Below are positions 7,697 through 14,103 of a DNA stretch of 21,320 bases, piece after piece; positions within the stretch are counted from its first letter, which is position 1; every line of letters begins with the position of its first letter. Position numbers and translations under genes: made by a program. The DNA comes from a virus, in IMG/VR virus record IMGVR_UViG_3300037264_001178, positions 1 through 21,320 of that record. The stretch is one strand, 5' to 3'. The notes beneath the pieces are model-generated. The model did not search any database. It was not told where the DNA came from and worked only from the letters and a program-made list of their open reading frames with translations.

Positions 7697-8908
7697 ATGG
7701 CCCAAAACATTGGGGTCAGAACAACCAATCAGGCGATCACTGAGGAACGGGTAGTACGGAGTGTCTTTCCTGACATTTCCCTGCTCGATCCCGACGAGAC
7801 TCCCCTGGTAACTCTTCTCAACCGCATCAACGGGCGCAAGTCTCCCGTTGACAACACGAAGTTCGAGTGGCTCGAAGATGATTACTGCGCCCGGTGGGCC
7901 AGCATCGGAGCCACAACCATCGCGGCGACATCCGTTCTGGTGACCGTCGTCGATGGGACGCTGTTCATCCCAGGTGATCTGGCCATTGTCCCCAAGGCTG
8001 TGACCAGTTCCGCAGCGCCGGAAATGTTCCGCGTGACCTTGGTCACCGGCAACATCCTCACCGTGGTCCGAGACGTTGGCGGCGGCGGCGCAGCCACAAT
8101 CGAACCCGGAGACGCCCTCCGCATCGTCGGCTCGGCGTTCGAGGAGAACTCCGCATTCCCGTCCGTCAAGACCACTTCTCCGGTGACTCGCTTCAACTAC
8201 ACCCAGATCATCCGGACTGCCACGAACTTCTCTGGCACGATGGAAGCATCGAAGGTGTACGGCGCCGCTGGTGGCGACCGGAAGCGCGAGCACCGCAAGA
8301 AGCTGATCGAGCACAAGGAGAAGATCAACTCGGCTCTGATCTGGGGGCAACGGTCTCAGGCGCTTACCGGCGGCCCGACCGGCAACCCGATCAGAACCAC
8401 CAACGGCATCAATGCCGTGATCTCGACCAACGTGCTCGACATGACCGGGATTCTCACCCGGAAGAAGCTCGACCAGTTCTTCCGCATGGGCTTCCGCTAC
8501 GGCCGCAAGAAGAAGATCCTGCTGTGCGCTCCGATCATCCAGAGCGCCATCAACGAGTGGGCCATCAACTTCCTGAACGTGGCACCGTCCGAGACCAAAT
8601 GGGGTATGTCGATCACCAAGATCGAGACCCCGTATGGCATCGCTGCGATGGTCAAAGATTGGATGCTCGAAAGCGGCGTCTCCGGCAAGAACGGATTCGC
8701 CAATTGGGGCTTCCTGCTCGACATGGACGAGATCCGCTATCGGCATCTGGCCGGCAACGGCGAGAACCGCGACACGCGGATTGAGATGGATTCCGTCAAG
8801 GATGGTACTGACGGTAAGCGCGATGAGATCCTGACCGAGGTCGGGTTTGAAATCAAGCAGGAGAAGTTCCACGCCAAGATGTTCAACGTGACCGACTGGA
8901 TGCAGTAA
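7697..8908 (+). CDS. Major capsid protein, SU10-type (DUF5309)
   Basis: This 403-aa protein forms the icosahedral shell. The pattern matches the DUF5309/SU10 major capsid family, which has an HK97-like fold: an N-terminal SVFPDISLLDPDETPLVTLL motif (28-43 region), the TKFEWLEDD strand, an inserted GDLAIV...MFRVTLVTGN beta domain, RFNYTQIIRTATNFSGT, and a basic helix GGDRKREHRKKLIEHKEKI. The C-terminal half contains WGMSITKIETPYGIAAM and DMDEIRYRHLAG. ATG 7697 has an AAAGGTAG sequence upstream. The gene sits alone between the scaffold and a stem-loop, consistent with high expression. The opposite strand is open for almost the full length, a composition artefact. Confidence 0.88.
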   Translation: MAQNIGVRTTNQAITEERVVRSVFPDISLLDPDETPLVTLLNRINGRKSPVDNTKFEWLEDDYCARWASIGATTIAATSVLVTVVDGTLFIPGDLAIVPKAVTSSAAPEMFRVTLVTGNILTVVRDVGGGGAATIEPGDALRIVGSAFEENSAFPSVKTTSPVTRFNYTQIIRTATNFSGTMEASKVYGAAGGDRKREHRKKLIEHKEKINSALIWGQRSQALTGGPTGNPIRTTNGINAVISTNVLDMTGILTRKKLDQFFRMGFRYGRKKKILLCAPIIQSAINEWAINFLNVAPSETKWGMSITKIETPYGIAAMVKDWMLESGVSGKNGFANWGFLLDMDEIRYRHLAGNGENRDTRIEMDSVKDGTDGKRDEILTEVGFEIKQEKFHAKMFNVTDWMQ

Positions 8909-8922
8909 GTTTCCAGTAAGTT
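8903..8922 (+). repeat. Short tandem duplication at the capsid stop codon
   Basis: CAGTAAGTT occurs at 8903-8911 and again at 8914-8922. The first copy contains the TAA stop of the capsid gene. It is probably a small slippage duplication just outside coding sequence. Confidence 0.6.
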
Positions 8923-8951
8923 CCTTCCTGCCCAGTATGTCGCGTTAACGA

Positions 8952-8981
8952 GGGGGACGGTTATTCCCGTTTCCGTCCCCC
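8952..8981 (+). terminator. Strong stem-loop after the capsid gene
   Basis: GGGGGACGG (8952-8960) and CCGTCCCCC (8973-8981) form a perfect 9-bp GC-rich stem with a 12-nt loop, 43 nt after the capsid stop and 21 nt before the next start. No U-run follows (the next bases are AAACTTTC), so it is not a canonical intrinsic terminator. It may be a partial terminator, an RNA-stabilising 3' end for the capsid message, or a processing site. Confidence 0.55.
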
Positions 8982-9002
8982 AAACTTTCAAAGGAGTAGT
9001 TC

Positions 9003-9419
9003 ATGATCGCAACAGAACAAGCCGCCACAACTGCACCCGCAGTACCCACTGCGGCGCCAGTAAGACGCACCTTCTACGCCCGCGCCGGCCACCTTTCGTT
9101 CTACGTCGGCGCCCCAAAGCGGATCATCGAAGACGGACAAACAAAAGTCCTGGACCCGCCGTTGATTCAATTCTCGCCAACCGGTGTGTCCGATGGAGAG
9201 GTTTCCTGGGGCCAGTACACCACTGACGACTCGGCTGAGATCGCAGCACTGGAGCAGAGAGACGACGTGGTTGGGCCGGAGGAATACAACAAGCACGTCA
9301 CGCCGCCCGCCATTCGCGTTACGCAGCTCGAAAAGTCCAACGCGGACCTGTTGCGCGAACTGAGCGAACGCAACACGCTGATCGAACGACTGCAAGCGCA
9401 GGGGAAGCTCCCAAAGTAA
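9003..9419 (+). CDS. Hypothetical head-associated protein with C-terminal coiled coil
   Basis: This 138-aa protein has AAAGGAG 8 nt before ATG 9003. The first 20 residues are Ala/Thr/Pro-rich and disordered. Residues about 22-90 look beta-rich (RTFYARAGHLSFYVGAPKR). The C-terminus (about 108-136) is a clear heptad-like helix with VTQLEKSNADLLRELSERNT. It directly follows the capsid gene and stem-loop. A head completion or decoration role is possible but unproven. No family is recognised. Confidence 0.7.
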   Translation: MIATEQAATTAPAVPTAAPVRRTFYARAGHLSFYVGAPKRIIEDGQTKVLDPPLIQFSPTGVSDGEVSWGQYTTDDSAEIAALEQRDDVVGPEEYNKHVTPPAIRVTQLEKSNADLLRELSERNTLIERLQAQGKLPK

Positions 9420-9421
9420 GG

Positions 9422-10255
9422 ATGGCCGCAGGGCACGTTGTTGAGATCGCCGTCCTGACTTACCGCGGCTGGCCGGACCATTCGCGGCGGGCCATCAACC
9501 GCATGGCCTTCCATTCACACCGCGCCGGGACAAAGGTTGTCGGGCCGGTGGAGTATGGAAACGCGCTTGTTCATCGGGCGCGAAACGAAGTACTGGCGCA
9601 CGTTGGCGAGGACGTGACCCACCTTCTGTTTGTTGACGATGACATGGTGCCGTTTGAGGATGCACTGGAACGACTGCTGATCCACAGCGTTCCAGTAGTG
9701 GCGGCACTTTATGCGAGCAGGCACGACACCCCTGAGCTCGTCGTTAGAGCATACGACGAGCGGTCCTGCCAGTTCGCCCGGATGGAGGCCATGCGTCCAG
9801 GTCTCCATACCGGGAAGTTCGGTGTTGCAACCGGCTTCCTTCTGTTGCGCCGCGACGTGGTAGAGGCAGTAGTCAAAGATTACTTGACCGCTGCCGACTG
9901 GCTGGAGGAGAACCGGAGGATGCTGGACCGGCTTCACGTTCGCGTGGAGTACCGGGAAAAGGAACAGGCGCATAAGGCTGAGATCCGCCAAGCGCGATGG
10001 GAAAGAGACAAGTACCTGCGCGTGTTCGACTTCCCGGTTGGGGACGATGAGATCCAGAAGGGTGAGGATATCGCCCTATCGTCCCGTCTGATTCGGTTGA
10101 AAATCCCAATTGCCGTGGATGCTTCAATTCAGGTCGGGCACCTGGGAGAGCGAGTGTTCACGCCTGACGATGTGCAGTTCAGCCGTGATGATATGACGCT
10201 TGTGCAGGAGTTCGACAAGCTCTCAAAAATGGAGACTGTTCTTGAACACCACTGA
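9422..10255 (+). CDS. Glycosyltransferase, GT-A fold
   Basis: This 277-aa protein has the signature of a GT-A (GT2-like) nucleotide-sugar glycosyltransferase. The N-terminal strand EIAVLTYRGW is followed by NEVLAHVGEDVTHLLFVDDDMVP, where DDD (72-74) is the metal/nucleotide-binding DxD. VATGFLLLRRDV lies at 136-146, GEDIALSSRL (214-223) is a plausible acceptor-side acidic motif, and GHLGERVF (239-246) has a candidate metal-binding His. A charged helical insert of about 50 residues (150-200) interrupts the C-terminal part. It transfers an unknown sugar to an unknown acceptor. Its position between capsid and tail genes suggests virion protein or host-surface modification. The start at ATG 9422 is 2 nt after the previous stop. 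Confidence 0.8.
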   Translation: MAAGHVVEIAVLTYRGWPDHSRRAINRMAFHSHRAGTKVVGPVEYGNALVHRARNEVLAHVGEDVTHLLFVDDDMVPFEDALERLLIHSVPVVAALYASRHDTPELVVRAYDERSCQFARMEAMRPGLHTGKFGVATGFLLLRRDVVEAVVKDYLTAADWLEENRRMLDRLHVRVEYREKEQAHKAEIRQARWERDKYLRVFDFPVGDDEIQKGEDIALSSRLIRLKIPIAVDASIQVGHLGERVFTPDDVQFSRDDMTLVQEFDKLSKMETVLEHH

Positions 10256-10400
10256 CAACGAACACGACGATATGTGGCTCAGAAATGCCAAGGATTTGCT
10301 GTGGCGTTTGACCTTGAGACCGCCAACCGACGAAGAGGTAAGACGCGGACTGCTACTCCAACCACTCGCGGAAAAATATTTACAAAGGGGTGGCATCTGA
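10242..10400 (+). CDS. Small protein, 52 aa (TTG start proposed)
   Basis: A TTG start at 10242 with GGAG 7 nt upstream gives 52 aa. It overlaps the end of the glycosyltransferase by 14 nt. ATG 10272 is an alternative (42 aa) but lacks a clear SD. The main segment WLRNAKDLLWRLTLRPPTDEEVRRGLLLQPLAEKYL looks like a genuine two-helix protein. Its stop overlaps the proposed CTG start of the next gene (CTGA). Function is unknown. Confidence 0.6.
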   Translation: MNTTDNEHDDMWLRNAKDLLWRLTLRPPTDEEVRRGLLLQPLAEKYLQRGGI

Positions 10401-11089
10401 ACACTACTGAAATCGAAGAACTGGCAAACCAGGACGGCTTGGCGACCACGGACATGGAAGCGAAACTCCGCGTCCGGCTGCGCCGCATGGTCCTGCCTGA
10501 GTTCTTCAAGGACATCGACCGCCGCATCGGGCGCGTCCACTGGCGCCGGCGCTCGACCACAATCGCTGTGGTTGTTCCGACGCGGAACTATGACCTACCC
10601 TCAGACTTTGACAAGTTCAGCATCGTTCAGCGGAGCGATTCGACGACGCCCAACAACCTCGGCTCGGAACTCAACTACATCGGTGAGGACGATGACCTCG
10701 TTATTGAATCGGAGGCGGCTACGGAGACGGCTCCACCAACCGGCTATTCCATCGTGGCCGGGACCGGCACCGTGGACGGGGGTGGGATTCCACGGCGATA
10801 CGCCCTTCGCCTATCACGGATACCGGACAACGCCTACACGCTGTACGGGGTCTATTACCGGATGGTCCCATTCGCCAATGACAATGCCCCAATTGATCTG
10901 GACCCATACATTCCCTGGGACGTTCAGGGCGGCCTCGTGAAACGCCTGCGAATGTACATCCTTGAGGACCGCGTTGGCATTCGAGATAACCGGTACGCGC
11001 TGGCTAAGGAAGAGTACGGAGAGTGGATCAACAGCTTGGAGTTCGCCAAGGAACCTGCGCAGCGGACCAAGGTGGTGAGCGTCCGATGA
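10397..11089 (+). CDS. Head-tail adaptor / connector candidate
   Basis: From CTG 10397 the product is 230 aa. AAAGGGG lies 6 nt upstream, and CTG overlaps the preceding stop (CTGA), so reinitiation is plausible. The frame is open back to GTG 10274, but the extra 41 residues look like shadow sequence. ATG 10454 is the first in-frame ATG and has no SD. The protein begins with a helix (DMEAKLRVRLRRMVLPEFFKDIDRRIG), then beta strands (VVVPTRNYDLPSDFDKF), then YTLYGVYYRMVPF, and a C-terminal helical part with DVQGGLVKRLRMYI. This helix-strand-helix plan and the tyrosine/LP motif recall podovirus gatekeeper/adaptor proteins that dock under the portal. The role is inferred from pattern and synteny. 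Confidence 0.65.
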   Translation: MNTTEIEELANQDGLATTDMEAKLRVRLRRMVLPEFFKDIDRRIGRVHWRRRSTTIAVVVPTRNYDLPSDFDKFSIVQRSDSTTPNNLGSELNYIGEDDDLVIESEAATETAPPTGYSIVAGTGTVDGGGIPRRYALRLSRIPDNAYTLYGVYYRMVPFANDNAPIDLDPYIPWDVQGGLVKRLRMYILEDRVGIRDNRYALAKEEYGEWINSLEFAKEPAQRTKVVSVR

Positions 11090-11103
11090 AACTCATATTA
11101 TGA
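11086..11103 (+). other. Five-codon mini-ORF bridging two genes
   Basis: ATG AAA CTC ATA TTA TGA begins overlapping the adaptor stop (ATGA at 11086-11089) and ends overlapping the start of the next gene (ATGA at 11100-11103). It repeats the ATGAAACTC that starts the real gene. It may pass ribosomes from one gene to the next, or be a duplicated start. Confidence 0.35.
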
Positions 11104-11957
11104 AACTCCGCGTGTGCCAGATCATGCACAACATCTATTCGCACGCCTTTGATGAAGTGCGGACGATGCTGGTGGCGTGTCTGCGAGAACTTGGCCACGA
11201 TGTTGAGGAAGCCCACAATGACCTTTCCAGATCCAGGCTGAACATCATCCTTGGATCAAACCTCCTGGAGCCACACCAGAACCTCTACGGCTTTGCATAC
11301 GTCTGCTGGCAGTGCGAGCAGTTGTTCACGGAGTCGCCGTGGTGGAAGATGGGGAAACTGGAGCCAGTTCTGAGGCACGCCTACGCGGTATGGGACTACT
11401 CCCCACAAAACATTCAGTTCCTCTCCGAGCGCGGTATACCGGCACTCCATCTCCCGGTTGGTTATCACGACAGCCTCAAGACGATGACGCTTCAGACCCC
11501 TGTCTACGATGCAGTATTCTACGGTGCCCGTCCAGAGCGCAGGATACGGATTCTCAAGCAGATTGCGGAACTGCCGCAACAGCCGCAACTCTGTCTTGTT
11601 TACGGCGGCTATGGGGCTGGCCGAGATAAGTTCATCGAGCAAGCCCTAATGGTCCTGAACATCCACCAGTACGATGCCGCCAACGTGTTCGAGGCTGTCC
11701 GGGTCAGCTACCTGCTCAACAACGGCTGTCTCGTGGTCTCGGAGGAGTCGGAAGCCTACCCCTACCCCGGTGTGGACATCCCCATGGCGTCGGCCGCCGG
11801 ACTCCCGGCGCTGTGCGCTCAGTTCCTCGATGACCGAGAGAGTGCCGTCAGCCGGCGCGAGCTTTGTGCAGAGCAGTTCCGCGACCTCTATCCAATGAAG
11901 AAATTTCTAAAGGAAGTCATCGGTGGGACAGCAAGTAAAGCCAGCAACGCAGCTTGA
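11100..11957 (+). CDS. Glycosyltransferase, GT-B-like
   Basis: This 285-aa protein looks like a GT-B glycosyltransferase or close relative. The N-terminal domain is alpha/beta, with VCWQCEQLF (68-76) and AVWDYSPQNIQFL (96-108). The C-terminal nucleotide-sugar domain carries AVFYGARPERRIRIL (138-152), LNIHQYD (186-192), FEAVRVSYLLNNG (197-209) and LVVSEESE (211-218). The LNIH...E..R...LL.N...VVSE pattern is typical of this group, from memory. No signal peptide is seen. Donor and acceptor are unknown. It is the second glycosyltransferase in 2.6 kb of virion genes, and the two may act in sequence. Its last 35 nt overlap the next gene. The start is ATG 11100, matching the mini-ORF overlap. Confidence 0.72.
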   Translation: MKLRVCQIMHNIYSHAFDEVRTMLVACLRELGHDVEEAHNDLSRSRLNIILGSNLLEPHQNLYGFAYVCWQCEQLFTESPWWKMGKLEPVLRHAYAVWDYSPQNIQFLSERGIPALHLPVGYHDSLKTMTLQTPVYDAVFYGARPERRIRILKQIAELPQQPQLCLVYGGYGAGRDKFIEQALMVLNIHQYDAANVFEAVRVSYLLNNGCLVVSEESEAYPYPGVDIPMASAAGLPALCAQFLDDRESAVSRRELCAEQFRDLYPMKKFLKEVIGGTASKASNAA

Positions 11958-13995
11958 GTTCAGGGGGATCATCACCAACGGGAACCCGTTGCGGCGGCCA
12001 TTCGCGTCCGCCTCCTACTGCCACAACCTCCGCATCATGCCGGGGAACTGGCTTCGGACCTGGGGCGGGACCAAGGCGCGGTTCTTCAGCACCGATGGGA
12101 CCTGGAAGCAGTTCCACGAGTACAAGGACCCGGCGTTCTCAGGCTGGCAGAACCATATCTGCCAACACGCGGCAGCGGCCAACGTCAACCGCTGGCGCTG
12201 GCTGTCGCTGAATAATTGGCTCTTGGTGGAGATCGTCACCATCACCGGGACGTATGACGACAACTTCGCCAGCACGCACGCCGCGGCCGTAGTCAACCTG
12301 CGTGACCGAGTGGTGCTGTACAACGGGCTCGGAGTTAGGGAAGCGGCTGGCTCACGCCCGCCGTTCATGGCCTACTTGCCGACCCTCAATCAGAACATCT
12401 ACTTCGGGCTGGACGCCCATGCTCCAACCGCAAAGCCTGTCGTCTCTGTCAGCGGAGATGGCGACATCTTCATCTATAACAGCGTGAAGGTCTACGTGGG
12501 GCTGTTCAACACCCAGACCGGGCACTTCAGCAACGGAGTGCCAGCCGGCGAGATTGTAGGGCCGCAACCGCCCGATGCTCCAGCCCTGCCCGGTATCGGG
12601 ATCATCGTGAACACGCTTAGCAACCTGACGGTGGTCTTCCACGACGCCATTGAGGAGGGGTTCATTCGGTACGTGTTCTACGCCACCAACGACGGTGGTG
12701 AGGTTCCGTACCTATTGATGGAGCCAGACGGGATCAACCCGCTGCAAAAGATCCTTGGCACAGGGAACTCCATGACGATCACGGCGCTGAACCGGGACAT
12801 CACCAAGGAAATGCCCACTGACAACTGGCCGCCGCGACCGATGCGCTGGCTGGCGCTGGTCAGTGGCAGGATGTATGGCTGCCTGATGTACGGCGGCATC
12901 GGCGGCGGCGCCAACGACGTGGACTTCAGTTACGTGGCCGAGATCAAGTTCTACAGCGGGGTGGTGTATTCGGCGGCGCTGAGCGATGCGGTTGACCGCG
13001 AGTTCCTGGGGGTGCCGGAAGAGTCGTGGCCTCTCACCAACTTCAGTCCAAGCCCGAACGGGGAGATCCCGATATGCGGGGCGCCGGCGCCGGACGGTTA
13101 CCGGCTGCTGGCGATCACCGGCTCGGCCACCTACCTGGTGGAGGAAGCGGCCGATGGCGTCCACGAGTGGAAGAAGGTTTCAGAGGTTCATGGGATTTCG
13201 AGGCTGGAGACGTTCGTCCAGACCGATCACGGCCCATGCTGGCTGACCCAGAGGAACCAGATCGTCCGGCTGGTGGGCGACCAACTGGAGGTCCTGAGCA
13301 ACCCCTACCAGACGGCGCTCCTGGGCAAGACGCCGCGGTTCGCCACATACACGCTGGACCCGATCAACCAGATTGATCGTTACGAGGCGTACTTCACGGA
13401 CGGCAAAGGGGTAGCCTACGACTTTCTCAGCATGGACGCCGTGACGATGGATGGCGACTGGACGGCTGGTAAGACGGTCTCCCGGCAGGACAACAAGCAG
13501 TTCCACCTGCTGGCGAATCAGCACATTGTTACTCAGGCCGGCCAGCCTGAGAACGGCGCCGAGAAGTTCCAGCATGAGACCTATGTCGATGAGGACACGA
13601 CAGCGTACACCCAGATTACCGGGGAGTGGCGGTCCCAGTGGGGCGACTTCGGAGACAGTTCGGCTCGAAAGACGTTCCCATGGATCGACACCATCGGGGA
13701 CGGGGAGCAGATCGAGGTTGAATGGTATCCGGACCTTCAGGCGCGTAACGATGGCAACAAACAGAGCACGGTCAGGACGGCCCTGCCGCAAACGGGTGCC
13801 TTCTCGATGCACCGGCACAAGATGTCGAAGTGCGACCGCTTCTTCTACAAGCTCGTGTTGCGGATTCTCGGTCGAAGTGACATCGATGAACACCCGTTGT
13901 TGAGCGAGTACGGCGACAGCGAGGCAGGGGAGGAGATGCCAGGGGCGATCCTGGAGGCGAGGTATACCATTGAGAACGTGGAGAATAGACCGTAG
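11923..13995 (+). CDS. Tail nozzle / tail tubular B-like structural protein
   Basis: This 690-aa protein starts at GTG with AAAGGAAG 6 nt upstream, overlapping the glycosyltransferase end. The N-terminus (LEFRGIITNGNPLRRPFASASYCHNLRIMPGNWLRTWGG) matches the opening of podovirus tail nozzle proteins, which list genome-exit components with a Gly/Arg pattern near residue 40. The rest is long, beta-rich and Asp/Gly/Trp-containing, suggesting a beta-propeller-like body. Family size (roughly 600-800 aa) and the place just after the adaptor fit. It would assemble as a hexamer below the adaptor and form the tail channel. Identity is moderate. A receptor-binding domain cannot be located by eye. Confidence 0.65.
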   Translation: MGQQVKPATQLEFRGIITNGNPLRRPFASASYCHNLRIMPGNWLRTWGGTKARFFSTDGTWKQFHEYKDPAFSGWQNHICQHAAAANVNRWRWLSLNNWLLVEIVTITGTYDDNFASTHAAAVVNLRDRVVLYNGLGVREAAGSRPPFMAYLPTLNQNIYFGLDAHAPTAKPVVSVSGDGDIFIYNSVKVYVGLFNTQTGHFSNGVPAGEIVGPQPPDAPALPGIGIIVNTLSNLTVVFHDAIEEGFIRYVFYATNDGGEVPYLLMEPDGINPLQKILGTGNSMTITALNRDITKEMPTDNWPPRPMRWLALVSGRMYGCLMYGGIGGGANDVDFSYVAEIKFYSGVVYSAALSDAVDREFLGVPEESWPLTNFSPSPNGEIPICGAPAPDGYRLLAITGSATYLVEEAADGVHEWKKVSEVHGISRLETFVQTDHGPCWLTQRNQIVRLVGDQLEVLSNPYQTALLGKTPRFATYTLDPINQIDRYEAYFTDGKGVAYDFLSMDAVTMDGDWTAGKTVSRQDNKQFHLLANQHIVTQAGQPENGAEKFQHETYVDEDTTAYTQITGEWRSQWGDFGDSSARKTFPWIDTIGDGEQIEVEWYPDLQARNDGNKQSTVRTALPQTGAFSMHRHKMSKCDRFFYKLVLRILGRSDIDEHPLLSEYGDSEAGEEMPGAILEARYTIENVENRP

Positions 13996-14010
13996 GTATC
14001 AAATGATACC
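13995..14010 (+). promoter_or_regulatory. 6-bp inverted repeat GGTATC-N4-GATACC
   Basis: GGTATC (13995-14000) and GATACC (14005-14010) form a perfect dyad immediately after the tail protein stop (13993-13995). It could be a weak hairpin or an operator half-pair. No U-run follows. Confidence 0.45.
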
Positions 14011-14012
14011 AG

Positions 14013-14041
14013 TTGGTGTGTATTGCAATCTGCAATACAAT
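14013..14041 (+). promoter_or_regulatory. Candidate sigma70-like promoter
   Basis: TTGGTG (14013-14018), a 17-nt spacer and TACAAT (14036-14041) approximate a -35/-10 pair. The -10 matches 5 of 6 consensus bases. The -35 matches only the TTG core. It lies in the longest spacer of the window and is locally AT-rich. Confidence 0.4.
14019..14039 (+). promoter_or_regulatory. 21-nt dyad, candidate operator 1
   Basis: Perfect 9-nt arms TGTATTGCA and TGCAATACA flank a 3-nt spacer. The dyad covers the spacer and most of the -10 of the candidate promoter. As RNA it would be a tight hairpin with a 3-nt loop and 9-bp stem of modest stability. No T-run follows, so a protein-binding site is preferred over a terminator. 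Confidence 0.5.
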
Positions 14042-14060
14042 CTCCAAAAGATTCCGACGT

Positions 14061-14081
14061 TGTATATCACTTTGCAGTACA
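14061..14081 (+). promoter_or_regulatory. 21-nt imperfect dyad, candidate operator 2
   Basis: Arms TGTATATCA and TGCAGTACA with a 3-nt spacer resemble the upstream dyad (7/9 and 8/9 matches) with identical length and spacing. Its centre is 42 bp from the centre of the first, four helical turns. It ends 9 nt before the SD of the next gene. Confidence 0.45.
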
Positions 14082-14103
14082 TTTTGAAAAAAGGAGCAAG
14101 CTA

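Noticed and set aside
7676-8872. Long open frame on the minus strand, antisense to the capsid gene (398 codons)
   Set aside because: It mirrors a strong capsid gene almost end to end. It has no SD context and its product has shadow-like His/Gly/Asp/Val composition. High third-position G/C on the + strand explains it.
13995-14039. Rho-independent terminator formed by either inverted repeat in the 13996-14103 spacer
   Set aside because: The stems are AT-rich and no U-run follows. Operator-type dyads fit better.
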